A DNA stretch of 64,000 bases from JALYLC01 sp963743275 (GTDB lineage Bacteria > Actinomycetota > Thermoleophilia > Gaiellales > JALYLC01): the NCBI GenBank assembly GCA_963743275.1, contig CAVUPB010000006.1, positions 186,001 through 250,000 of the forward strand, given 5' to 3'. This document shows positions 55,248-63,898 of this stretch, one piece after another (position 1 is the stretch's first letter; each line of letters begins with the position of its first letter). The position numbers were made by a program, and so were the translations under genes. The notes beneath the pieces were generated by a model. The model was not told the DNA's origin, searched no databases, and was given only the letters and a program-made list of their open reading frames with translations.

Positions 55248-55441
55248 CGAGCGAGACCGAACGCAAGCGCGCCGAGGCCCAGGCCGCGCGCGAACGCCTG
55301 ATCGGCACGGTGAACGAGCTCGGCACGGCGGTCAAGGACGCCAAGGAGCGCGCCAAGGAGCGCGCGAAGGCGGCCGCACCGTTCGTGGCCGGCGGCGTCG
55401 GCCTGATCACGGTGCTGAAGGTCCTGCGCCGCAAGCGGTAG
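55244..55441 (+). CDS. DUF3618-like small protein
   Basis: A 65-residue protein with a charged N-terminus (VTSETERKRAEAQAARERLI), a middle helical region (TVNELGTAVKDAKERAK) and a weakly hydrophobic C-terminal segment (APFVAGGVGLITVLKVLRR). It resembles DUF3618 proteins that accompany the holin-like partner. GTG start overlaps the holin stop by 4 bases. Function unknown; likely a membrane-peripheral partner of the upstream protein. Confidence 0.7.
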   Translation: MTSETERKRAEAQAARERLIGTVNELGTAVKDAKERAKERAKAAAPFVAGGVGLITVLKVLRRKR

Positions 55442-55452
55442 GCACGGCGGGC

Positions 55453-56079
55453 GTGGAGGCCGAGGCCTACGTCGCGCTCACGGCGCGCTACGAGACGGCG
55501 CTTCTCTCGTATGCCGCGCGCATGCTCGGCGGCGTGCGCGACGGCGAGCGCTGCCTGGTCGCGGCGCTCGCGTCCGGGTGGCACGAGCTCGCGGGCGGCG
55601 CCGAGCCCGCCCGCCCGCAGGAGTGGTTCACCGGCCTCGTACGCGAGCGCTGCTTCGACGAGCTCGCGCAGCGCGCGCCGGCCAGTGCCGAGGACGACCT
55701 CGAGGGCACCGGCGACTGCGTGGCGCAGGCGGCCGACCGGGCGCTCGGCGCGCTGCGCCCCGCGCACCGCGACCTCCTGCTCCTGCGCGACGTGCACGGC
55801 TTCGACACCGCGCTCCTGTGCGCGGTCACCGACATGAGCGAGGCCGACGTCGAGAACCAGCTGTACCGGGCGCGCGCCGAGTTCGCGGGCGCCTACGCCG
55901 CCCAGCGGGCGCCCGAGCGCTGCCCCGCCCGGCGCGCCGACTGCCCGGACTGCGCCGAGCGCGAGCGTCTGCGCGCGCTGCCGCAGCACGCGCTCCTGCA
56001 TCTCGGGCCGCTGCCCGTGCGCGATCCGGTGCGCAGCGCAGTGCGCGCCGCGGTCACCGGCGCCGCCGGCCGCCGCTGA
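55453..56079 (+). CDS. Sigma-70-family (ECF-like) sigma factor, divergent
   Basis: A 208-residue protein with the layout of an extracytoplasmic sigma factor. An N-terminal region-2-like helix pair (YVALTARYETALLSYAARML) leads to a region-4-like HTH at residues about 100-145 (LRPAHRDLLLLRDVHGFDTA then LLCAVTDMSEADVENQLYRA). Region 2.4, which normally contacts the -10 box, is weakly conserved, so the protein may be degenerate or use an unusual promoter. A C-terminal tail with several Cys (RCPARRADCPDCAE) could bind metal or an anti-sigma factor. GTG start. The 3' end overlaps the convergent helicase by 26 bases. Confidence 0.65.
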   Translation: MEAEAYVALTARYETALLSYAARMLGGVRDGERCLVAALASGWHELAGGAEPARPQEWFTGLVRERCFDELAQRAPASAEDDLEGTGDCVAQAADRALGALRPAHRDLLLLRDVHGFDTALLCAVTDMSEADVENQLYRARAEFAGAYAAQRAPERCPARRADCPDCAERERLRALPQHALLHLGPLPVRDPVRSAVRAAVTGAAGRR

Positions 56080-58316
56080 GCGCCATCGCCTGGAGCAGCC
56101 GGCCGGCCGCGCCCTTGTCGAGCATCTCGTTGAGGTTGCCGCACTTGGGCGACTGCACGCACGACGGGCAGCCGTCGCGGCAGCGGCACTCGCTCACGAC
56201 CCGCGCGGCGCTCGCCACGAGCTCGGCGAAGCGCTCGTGGCCGCGCTTTGCGATGCCGACGCCGCCCGCATGGCCGTCGTAGACGAAGACGGTCGGGCGC
56301 AGCGTCTGCGGGTGGATGTTCGTCGAGAGCCCGCCGATGTCCCAGCGGTCGCACATCGCGAGCAGCGGGAGCACCGAGATGAGTGCGTGCTCGGCGGCGT
56401 GGAGCGCGCCCAGCAGGTCGCCGCCAATCTCCTCCATGAGCTCGTCGGGCGGCATGAACCAGAGCGCGCGCGTCGAGAACTGCCGCACGGGGAGATCGAG
56501 CGGGATCGTGTCGAGCAGGCGCTGCTCGGGCAGGCTGCGCCGCTCGTACGCGACGACCTGATCCGACACCTCGACGACGCCGTAGGCGAGCTCGACGCCG
56601 CAGCACGGCTCGGGATCGCCGAAGACGATGCTCGTCTCGGTCTCGCGCCGCGGCTGCGTGTACCAGGGCCCGTCGAACGGCGACACGAGCGCGACCCGCT
56701 CGCCGAGGTCGAGCGTCTCCGCGAGATACGGCTCGCCGCGGTGGAGATAGACCGCGCCCTCGTGCACGGTCGAGAACGCCCGCTCCTGCTCGAGCATCCC
56801 GAGCAGCGCCCCGCTCGCGCGCTCCACGACCGCGATGGCATCGCTCGAGCCGGAGCGCAGCGAGACCTGCCCGGCGGGCGACCCGGAGCCGCGCCAGGCG
56901 AGGCCGCCCGGCGTGCGCACGAGCTCGCCGCTCGCGACCAGCGCCCCGGCCGCCTCGAGCGCGCCCTCGCCGAGCAGTTCGTCGTCGGCGGGCACGAGCG
57001 GCAGCTCGTGCGCGGCCGCGCGCAGGTGGCCGATGCGGATCTCGGGGTTCGTGGGATCGATGATCGCGGCCTCGTTGGGACGCCCGAGCAGCGCGTCCGG
57101 ATGGTTGATGAAGTAGCGGTCGAGCGCGTCGGCACCGGGCACGAGCAGCGCGAGGCCCTCGCCGCGGCGGCCGGCGCGTCCCCACTGCTGGCGCAGGCTC
57201 GCGACCGTGCCGGGGAACCCGACGGCGAGCGCGCAGTCGAGCAGGCCGACGTCGACGCCCAGCTCGAGCGCCTCGGTGGCGACCACGCCGAGCAGGCGGC
57301 CCGAGACGAGATCGCCCTCGATGCGCCGGCGCTCCTCCGCCGTGTAGCCGGCGCGGTAGGGCGCGAGCCGCTCGGCGACGTCTCCGCGGCCCGCCGCGAC
57401 GAGGCTCTCGCGCGCGAAGCGGAAGACGAGCTCGCTCGCCTTGCGGCTCTTGACGAAGCAGATCGTGCGCAGCCCGCGGGCGGTGAGCGCGGCGAGCAGG
57501 CCCGCCGCCTCGCCGAGCGCCGATCCGCGCGTCCCCTCGGCCTCGTCGAGCAGCGGCGTGTCCCAGAACGCGACGCGCCGTGGCGCGCGCGGCGCCCCGT
57601 CCTCGTCGACCACGCGCACGTCGAGCCCGGTCAGCGCCGCGCAGGCCTCGGCGGGGTTCGCGATCGTGGCGCTCGCGAGCAGGAACTGCGGCTCGCTGCC
57701 GTAGAGCGCGCACACGCGCCGCAGCCGCCGCAGCACGAGTGACACGTGCGAGCCGAACACGCCGCGATAGGTGTGCGCCTCGTCGATCACGACGTGCGTG
57801 AGGTTCGTCAGCACCTCGGCCCAGCGCCGGTGATTGGGCAGGACGCCGACGTGGAGCATGTCGGGGTTGGTCAGGATGGGGTTGGCGAAGCGCCGCACGA
57901 GGTGGCGCTGCTCGCGCGGCGTGTCGCCGTCGTAGACCGCCGGGCGCAGCCCGAGGCCGTACGTGCGCAGGGCCCGCGCCTGATCCTGCGCGAGCGCCTT
58001 GGTCGGGTAGATGTAGAGCGCGCGCGCCGCGCGCCGCTCGCACACCGCCGCCAGGACGGGCAGCGTGAACGCGAGCGACTTGCCGCTCGCCGTGCCGGTC
58101 GACACGCACACGTGCTCGCCGCGCCGCGCGGCCTCCCAGACGTCCGCCTGATGGCGGTAGAGGCCCGAGATGCCGGCGCCGATGAGCGCCGACTGCACGC
58201 GCGGGTCGAGGTCGTCCGGGAAGGGAGCGAAGACCGCCGGGCGCTCTTCCAGCTGCGTCTCGAAGACGAGCTGTCCATCGCAGGCCGGCGTCGAGGACGT
58301 CGTCGAAGGCGCTCAC
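56054..58316 (-). CDS. DEAD/DEAH helicase with DUF1998 (MrfA/YprA-like), N-terminal frameshift
   Basis: About 754 residues. From 58282 onward the frame encodes a YprA-type helicase: GLYRHQADVWEAARRGEHVC, motif I TGTASGKSLAFTLPVL, motif II VVIDEAHTYRGVFGSHVSLV, motif III SATIAN, motif VI LRQQWGRAGRRGEGLALLVP. The C-terminal DUF1998 region bears a Cys cluster (CRCRDGCPSCVQSPKCGN) found in MrfA and relatives. There is no start codon in this frame. A GTG at 58316, overlapping the MFS stop by 4 bases, encodes VSAFDDVLDAG in another frame, and one extra base at 58283 (or two missing) joins it to CDGQLVFETQLEERP, which fits the family's N-terminus. The family is linked to DNA repair. Confidence 0.8.
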
Positions 58317-59491
58317 GTGGCGGGGCGCGGGAGCGCCAGCGACACGAGGGCGGCGAGCACGGTGAGCACGGCCGCGCCGGCGAGCGCGGTGCGCAGCGAG
58401 GTGCTGTCGGCGAGCATGCCGAGCAGCGGGCTCGCGAGCGAGCCGATGCCGATGCTGAGGCCGAGCGTGACGCCCGAGGCGAAGCCGACGTGGCCCGGCA
58501 GCGCCTTCTGCGCGAGCACGACGATGGGATAGAAGTTCATCTCGGAGATGAGGCCGAGCAGCGCGAGCACGGGGAAGAGCGCGAGCAGCGGCACGACCGG
58601 GACGAGCAGCGCGAGCGGCGCCGAGGCGAACAGCGAGAACACGACGACGCGCCGGAAGCCGTGCGCATCCGAGAGCCGGCCCCCGGCGAGCGTGCCGAGC
58701 GCGCCCGCGGCCAGCATCGCGGCGATCGCGGTATTGCCGACCCCCTCGCTCGAGCCGAGCGTGCGCCACACGTAGAGCGGCACGAACGCCTGCATGCCGA
58801 AGAGCGCGCCGGTGCGCAGCGTCCCGGCGGCGGCGGCGACCGTGAAGCCGCCCCAGTCGCTCGGCTCCATCGTCTTCACACGCACCGCCTCGGCGGTCGG
58901 CCGGAAGCCCTCGACGTAGCCCATGTTGACGAGCAGCAGCGCCGTCGCCGCCAGCGGCACGAGCGCGACGATCGCCGTGCCGTGCAGGCCGAGCAGGGCG
59001 ACCACGGGCGTCGTCAGGATCGGCCCGAGCGCCCAGCCGCTGATGCCGCCGACCGCGAACATGCTCATGCCGGTGCCCTGCCGGCCGCCCGCCAGCGAGA
59101 CGTAGCTCGCGAAGCGCACCGCCTCGGGGTGGTACATCGCGACGCCGATCGACGAGACGACGAGCGCGCCGCCGGTCGCGAGGTAGTCGTCGAACTGCCC
59201 CGAGAGCGCGACGCCGCCGGCCGCGAGCAGCGTGCCCACCGGCATCATCCAGGTCGCGCTGATGCGATCGGCGAACGCGCCGAGCAGCGGCTGCAGGAAC
59301 GACGAGCCGACGCTGGAGAAGAGCAGCAGCGCGCCCGCCGCGGCGTAGCTGTAGCCGCGTTCGGCCACGAGGAACGGCAGCAGCGCGGGCACGGTGCCCT
59401 GCGCCAGGTCGACGCTGAGATGCCCGAACGAGAGCACGCCCAGGCCACGGCGGTCCAACCCGCGCGGCGCAGCCGCGGCGAGAGCGCTCAC
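58313..59491 (-). CDS. MFS transporter (fosmidomycin-resistance-like)
   Basis: A 392-residue major facilitator with twelve hydrophobic helices and the motif FGHLSVDLAQGTVPALLPFL early on, resembling fosmidomycin-resistance/sugar-efflux-like MFS members (Fsr). Other motifs: LQPLLGAFADRISATWMMPV (between helices 2 and 3) and GGRLSDAHGFRRVVVFSLFA. Drug efflux or metabolite export is probable. The GTG start at 59491 overlaps the prephenate dehydratase stop by 4 bases, which makes it part of the same transcript as pheA upstream and the helicase downstream. Confidence 0.87.
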   Translation of the reverse strand: MSALAAAAPRGLDRRGLGVLSFGHLSVDLAQGTVPALLPFLVAERGYSYAAAGALLLFSSVGSSFLQPLLGAFADRISATWMMPVGTLLAAGGVALSGQFDDYLATGGALVVSSIGVAMYHPEAVRFASYVSLAGGRQGTGMSMFAVGGISGWALGPILTTPVVALLGLHGTAIVALVPLAATALLLVNMGYVEGFRPTAEAVRVKTMEPSDWGGFTVAAAAGTLRTGALFGMQAFVPLYVWRTLGSSEGVGNTAIAAMLAAGALGTLAGGRLSDAHGFRRVVVFSLFASAPLALLVPVVPLLALFPVLALLGLISEMNFYPIVVLAQKALPGHVGFASGVTLGLSIGIGSLASPLLGMLADSTSLRTALAGAAVLTVLAALVSLALPRPAT

Positions 59492-60327
59492 CGCACCCCG
59501 CGGCTGACCGGATAGGAGCCGAGCACGTGCAGCTCGGCGCTGCGCTCGGACACGTCCTTGAGCGCGCGCAGCACGCGCGGCGTCGAGCGATGCCCCACGA
59601 CGTCGATGTAGAACTGGTAGCGCCAGGGCTCGCCCATGATCGGGCGCGAGTGCAGCGACGTCATCTGCACGTCGTGATACCGCAGCGGCTCGATGGCGCT
59701 GTGCAGCGCCCCCGGCTCGTGCTTCGTGATCAGGCGCAGGGCCGTGTGCCACTCCGCGTGCGAGTCGTGGTCGAGGCGCGTGAAGCGCGCCAGCGAGACG
59801 AAGCGCGTGAGGTTCTCGGGGTGGTCGGAGATCTCCTCGGCGATGATCTCGAGGCCGGCGCTGCGGGCGGCGAGCGGGCTCGCGATCGCCGCGACCGAGA
59901 CGTCGCCGAGCGCGGCGACGGTGCGCGCCGCCTCGGAGGTCGTGGAGGCGGCGACGCGCTCGTAGCGGCCGTTGAGCACGTTGCGGCACTGCGCCAGCGC
60001 CATCGGGTGCGAGTGCACGACGCGCACGCTCTCGAGCGTGGCGCCCGCGGGCCCCACGAGGCAGTGCGGGATGTGCAGCGCGACCTCGGCGACGATCGAG
60101 ACGGCACCCTCCTCGAGGATCGCCAGCGTGTCGGGCACGAGACCGGCGAGCGAGTTCTCGATCGGCAGCACGCCGCGATCGAAATCGCCGGCGACGAGTG
60201 CCTCGGCAACGAGATCGAACGTCGCGAACGCGCTCTGGCGCGCCGAGGGATAGAGGCGGATCGCCGCCTCCTCCGTGTACGAGCCCTCTGCGCCGGGGTA
60301 GGCGACGCGCTGCGGATCGTTTCCCAC
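59488..60327 (-). CDS. pheA: Prephenate dehydratase
   Basis: A 279-residue P-protein-type prephenate dehydratase with ACT domain. Landmarks are VAYPGAEGSYTEEAAIRLYP, DRGVLPIENSLAGLVPDTLA, VVHSHPMALAQCRNVLNG and the catalytic TRF motif (PENLTRFVSLAR). The C-terminal ACT domain (LITKHEPGALHSAIEPLRYH, SLHSRPIMGEPWRYQFYIDV) senses phenylalanine; the usual ESRP is HSRP here. It converts prephenate to phenylpyruvate in phenylalanine biosynthesis. The GTG start is at 60327. The gene is followed by an MFS transporter with a 4-base overlap. A palindromic repeat lies 38 bases upstream. Confidence 0.93.
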   Translation of the reverse strand: MGNDPQRVAYPGAEGSYTEEAAIRLYPSARQSAFATFDLVAEALVAGDFDRGVLPIENSLAGLVPDTLAILEEGAVSIVAEVALHIPHCLVGPAGATLESVRVVHSHPMALAQCRNVLNGRYERVAASTTSEAARTVAALGDVSVAAIASPLAARSAGLEIIAEEISDHPENLTRFVSLARFTRLDHDSHAEWHTALRLITKHEPGALHSAIEPLRYHDVQMTSLHSRPIMGEPWRYQFYIDVVGHRSTPRVLRALKDVSERSAELHVLGSYPVSRGVR

Positions 60328-60364
60328 GGCAGCAGGCTATCGGGGGCCGAGCTCATCGCGGACC

Positions 60365-60393
60365 GCAAGGTTGGGGTCAGACCCCAACTGTGC
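60365..60393. repeat. TTGGGGTC-N-GACCCCAA palindromic repeat, copy 2
   Basis: GTTGGGGTC-A-GACCCCAAC core (60370-60388), with partly matching flanks extending the stem to 14 bases with two mismatches (60365-60378 and 60380-60393). It lies in the 78-base gap between the VOC-protein stop (60406) and the pheA start. Together with the copy at 14213-14243 it indicates a dispersed element. Confidence 0.75.
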
Positions 60394-60405
60394 ACGGCGC
60401 TCGCG

Positions 60406-60855
60406 CTACACGGCCCACTTGCTGAGCGACGGCATGTCCACGACCCAGACGTAGCCGTCGGCGTCGAGGATGTAGGCCTCGCGCAGCCCGTGCGGCTTGT
60501 TGTCGGCGGGGTCGAGCACCTCGAAGCCGTTCGCGACCGCGGCGGCGACCGCGACGTCGGGATCGACGTCGTGGACGCGCAGCTCGACGCCGCCGCCGCG
60601 CAGCGCCGCGACGCGCGTGCGCGGGAGCAGCGGATGCGCGTCGTAGGTGTGGTCGGCGTGCGCCATCCACTCCTGCTCGCCGTGGCGGAAGACGACGAGG
60701 TCGGGGTCGGAGTAGACGATCTCGAGCCCGAGGACGTCGCGCATGAACGCAACCGTCCGCTCGGTGTCGCGCACGAGCAGGTTGATCCCCAGCCCGCGCA
60801 GCGAGCGACCGTAGACGGGCGGCGACACCCACGGATCCCCCACGCGCTTCTTCAT
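60406..60855 (-). CDS. VOC/glyoxalase-superfamily protein
   Basis: A 149-residue vicinal-oxygen-chelate protein of one glyoxalase-like domain pair. The motif LGINLLVRDTERTVAFMRDV starts the first babab unit, and HGLREAYILDADGYVWVVDM supplies the late Glu/Asp-containing strand that normally coordinates metal. Possible roles include ring-cleaving, lyase or resistance functions; nothing in the sequence decides. It is separated from the pheA group by the palindromic repeat. Confidence 0.82.
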   Translation of the reverse strand: MKKRVGDPWVSPPVYGRSLRGLGINLLVRDTERTVAFMRDVLGLEIVYSDPDLVVFRHGEQEWMAHADHTYDAHPLLPRTRVAALRGGGVELRVHDVDPDVAVAAAVANGFEVLDPADNKPHGLREAYILDADGYVWVVDMPSLSKWAV

Positions 60856-60926
60856 CCACGCCGCAGGCTAGTGGCTCGTTCTACAGACCATCGCCGCAGT
60901 CTCCGCAAACAGCGGGGAAACGGCTG

Positions 60927-62318
60927 CTAGCGCACCTGCATGAACGGGCGCACGAGCCGCGTGCGCCGCGCCGGGCGGTCGCTCCGGTCCTCGAAGCGGT
61001 CGGCGCTGCCGAGCGTGGCGACGATCGCACGCGACGCCAGGAACCGCAGCGGCTCCGGCTCCCAGCGCGGGCTCGCGTGCCCTACCCACGGCAGGCTGAC
61101 GAGGTCCGTGTCCCGCGCGAGGACAAGATCGGCGAGCGTGCGGCCGAGCACGTTGCTCGTGACGACGCCGTGACCGGTGTAGCCGCCCGCCCAGCCGAAG
61201 CCCGTCGCGCGGTCGTAGTGCACCGAGCAACACCAGTCGCGCGGCACGCCGAGCGGACCGCCCCAGTGATGCGTGATCGCCGCGGGCGCGACCGCCGGAA
61301 AGCGCTCGGCGAGCGTGCGCACGAGGCGCGCGCGCACGCCGTCGTTGCGCTCGTAGGTCTCGTCGAGCGGCGATCCGAGCCGGTAGGGGGCGCCGCGGCC
61401 ACCGATCGCGATGCGGTCGTCGGGCGTGCGCTGGGCGTAGAAGAAGAGGTGGCGCAGGTCGGAGACCGTCTCGCTCCCGTCCCAGCCGAGCTCGGCCCAG
61501 ACCGCCGCCGGCAGCGGCTCGGTCGCGACCATCAGCGAGTAGAGCGGCATGAACCGCCGGCGCTCGCCCGGCAGCGTGACCGTGAAGGCCTCGGTCGCGC
61601 GCAGCACCGAGCCGGCGCGCACCGCCCCGGACGCGCAGACCACGCGCCCGGGCTCGATCGCGAGCGCTTCGGTGCGCTCGTGGATCGTGACGCCGAGGCG
61701 CTCGCAGGCCACGGCCAGGCCGCGCGCCAGCCGCGCAGGATCGACGCGCCCGCAGTGCGGCGTGAACGACGCGGCGCGCGCCCCACTCACCCGCACGCGG
61801 CGTTCGAGCTCCTCGGGCTCGAGCAGGCGCAGGTCGTCCTCGCCGACGCCGAACGCGCGCCGGCGCGCGATGCCCTCGTGCAGGCGCGCCACCTGCGGCG
61901 CGCTCGTCGCCACCATCAGCGTGCCGGAGTGGCGCCAGCCGCAGTCGATCGCTTCGGCCGCAACGACGGCGCCGATCTCGCCGACCGCATCCGCCATCGC
62001 GCGCTCGCCGCGGCGCACGGCGTCGTCGCCGCGCAGGCGCGCGTAGCGGTGGGCATCACCGGCGAGACCCGCCGACGCCCAGCCCCCGTTGCGCCCGGAC
62101 GGGCCGAAGCCCGCGATCTCGCGCTCGACGACGACGATGCGCAGCCCGGGCTGGAGCGTCGCCAGGAAGTACGCGGCCCAGAGGCCGGTGAAGCCCGCGC
62201 CGACGATCGCGACGTCGCAGTCGAGGTCGCCGGGCAGCGGGGGCCGCGGCGTCAGGTCGACAACGCCGTCGAGCCAGAGGCTGCGGGCGCGGTAGCGGGC
62301 GGTGAGGGCGTCGCTCAT
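60927..62318 (-). CDS. FAD-dependent oxidoreductase of the DAO family (PuuB-like)
   Basis: A 463-residue D-amino-acid-oxidase-family flavoprotein. The ADP-binding motif is CDVAIVGAGFTGLWAAYFLA near residue 33. GPSGRNGGWASAGLAGDAH is the signature of the PuuB/gamma-glutamylputrescine-oxidase-like group. The C-terminal flavin contact HWGGPLGVPRDWCCSV and GFGWAGGYTGHGVVTSNVLG closes the domain. It probably oxidises an amine or N-methylated amine with oxygen. ATG overlaps the ABC-F stop by 4 bases (ATGA). Confidence 0.87.
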   Translation of the reverse strand: MSDALTARYRARSLWLDGVVDLTPRPPLPGDLDCDVAIVGAGFTGLWAAYFLATLQPGLRIVVVEREIAGFGPSGRNGGWASAGLAGDAHRYARLRGDDAVRRGERAMADAVGEIGAVVAAEAIDCGWRHSGTLMVATSAPQVARLHEGIARRRAFGVGEDDLRLLEPEELERRVRVSGARAASFTPHCGRVDPARLARGLAVACERLGVTIHERTEALAIEPGRVVCASGAVRAGSVLRATEAFTVTLPGERRRFMPLYSLMVATEPLPAAVWAELGWDGSETVSDLRHLFFYAQRTPDDRIAIGGRGAPYRLGSPLDETYERNDGVRARLVRTLAERFPAVAPAAITHHWGGPLGVPRDWCCSVHYDRATGFGWAGGYTGHGVVTSNVLGRTLADLVLARDTDLVSLPWVGHASPRWEPEPLRFLASRAIVATLGSADRFEDRSDRPARRTRLVRPFMQVR

Positions 62319-63898
62319 CCCATCAGGCCTTCGCGCTCGTCGACGCGCGTCCCCCTCGCCGAGCGCGTCAGCTCGACGATGCGCGTCGCGAACGTGTCGA
62401 GGAAGTAGCGATCGTGCGTGGCGGCCACGACGCAGCCGCCGAACGCCTCGAGCTCGCTCTGCACCACCTCGGCCGAGTGCGTGTCGATGTAGTTCGTCGG
62501 CTCGTCGAGCAGGAGCAGGTCGGGCCGCTGCAGCGCCACCCGAAGGAGGTGCACGCGCACGCGCTGGCCACCCGAAAGGCGGCCGAGCGGGGCGAGGCAG
62601 TGCTCGTAGTCGAGCCCGAGCGCGCAGATGCGGCGCACGGCGTCGTCGCGGCCCAATTCGATGACGTCGAGCGGCGTGCGCTCGAGGTCGAGCGAAAGGC
62701 TCTCCTGGGTCATGAGCGAGACGGTCGCGCCGTCCTTGACGCGCACGCGCCCCGCGGTCGGCTCCTGCACGCCGGCGAGCAGGCGCAGGAGCGTCGACTT
62801 GCCGGCGCCGTTCGGGCCGATCAGGGCCACGCGGTCGCCCCGCTCGAGCACGAGGTCGACCGGCCCGATGCGGACGCCCTCGCCGTAGCTCACCTCGGCG
62901 CCGGTGGCCTCGGCCATCACGCGGCCGCGGGCGTCCGAGGCGAACGAGACCGAGAGTGTGCGGTCGCGGCGCTTCTCGGGACGCTCGACGCGGCTGCGCG
63001 CGCGCTCGAGCAGCGTCAGCCGGGCGCGGGCGCGCGATGCGAACTTCGAGTTGAGCCGGGCCCATTCGCGGTACTGGAAGAAGACCTGCTCCTGGCGCTT
63101 GACCTCCGCCACGGCGCGCTCGTACTCGCCCTGCAGCCGGGCCATGAGCTTCGGCCGCTCCTCGAGGTAGAAGCTATACGCCCCCGCGTAGAGATCGCAG
63201 CGGCCGTCGCTGAGGTCGAGCGTCTCCTTGGTGGCGACGTCGAGCAGCGCGCGGTCGTGGCTCACGAGCACCGTCGCGCCGCGCCGCGCCGCGAGGCGCT
63301 CGGCCACGAGCCCGCGCGCCTCGAGGTCGAGGTGCGCCTCGGGCTCGTCGAGCACGAGCAGATCGGGATCGGACGCCAGCGCACGCGCCAGCAGCACGAG
63401 GCGCCGCTGCCCGCCCGAGAGCTCGCTCATGCGCCGCGACTCGGGGACGCCGCGCAGGCCGAGCTCGCCGAGCAGGTCGGCGATCAGCGAGCGGTCGGGC
63501 TCGTGCGCGGCCGAGAGCGCGGTCAGCGCGTCGTCGTACGCGCGCTCGAGCGCGCGCAGCCGCTGCGGCTCGTGCGCCGCGGCGGCGAGCTCGCCGGCGA
63601 GGCGCTCGAGCTCGAGCTCCGCGTGCGAGCGGTAGAGCGCGTCGGCCACGCTCGGGTCGAGCGCGAGCAGCTCGCGGTCGTCCTGCGCCACGCGGCCGAG
63701 CACGAGGCCCTGCTTGCGGACGACCTCGCCCGCGTCGGGCCGGAGCTCGCCCGCGAGCAGCCGCAGCAGCGTCGTCTTGCCGCTGCCGTTCGGCCCCACG
63801 ATGGCGAGCTTCGTGCGTTCGTGCACCGCCAGCGTCACGCCCGCCAGGAGCGGCGCGCTCCCGGGGGCGTACGTGACGTCGACGAGCTGTGCGATCAG
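62315..63898 (-). CDS. ABC-F family ATPase, probable CTG start
   Basis: Two ABC domains: GPNGSGKTTLLRLLAGELRP, LSGGQRRLVLLARALASDPD, LLVLDEPEAHLDLEARGLVA; and GPNGAGKSTLLRLLAGVQEP, LSGGQRVRVHLLRVALQRPD, LLLLDEPTNYIDTHSAEVVQ. The first domain's Walker B region is EPEAHLD rather than EPTNHLD, a variant seen in some ABC-F resistance-type proteins. A basic linker lies between the domains. An ORF caller would start at the GTG at 63838, but that removes the first beta-strand (LVDVTYAPGSAPLLAGVT). The frame is open to CTG at 63898, which overlaps the upstream thioredoxin stop by 4 bases (CTGA), matching the ATGA/GTGA/TTGA pattern of this window. I use CTG as start, with caution. Confidence 0.85.
   Translation of the reverse strand: MIAQLVDVTYAPGSAPLLAGVTLAVHERTKLAIVGPNGSGKTTLLRLLAGELRPDAGEVVRKQGLVLGRVAQDDRELLALDPSVADALYRSHAELELERLAGELAAAAHEPQRLRALERAYDDALTALSAAHEPDRSLIADLLGELGLRGVPESRRMSELSGGQRRLVLLARALASDPDLLVLDEPEAHLDLEARGLVAERLAARRGATVLVSHDRALLDVATKETLDLSDGRCDLYAGAYSFYLEERPKLMARLQGEYERAVAEVKRQEQVFFQYREWARLNSKFASRARARLTLLERARSRVERPEKRRDRTLSVSFASDARGRVMAEATGAEVSYGEGVRIGPVDLVLERGDRVALIGPNGAGKSTLLRLLAGVQEPTAGRVRVKDGATVSLMTQESLSLDLERTPLDVIELGRDDAVRRICALGLDYEHCLAPLGRLSGGQRVRVHLLRVALQRPDLLLLDEPTNYIDTHSAEVVQSELEAFGGCVVAATHDRYFLDTFATRIVELTRSARGTRVDEREGLMG

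Noticed and set aside
54858..55441. Prophage remnant on the basis of a 'phage holin' protein
   Set aside because: Holin-X/DUF1469 and DUF3618 pairs are usual chromosomal genes in actinobacteria; no other phage gene is nearby.
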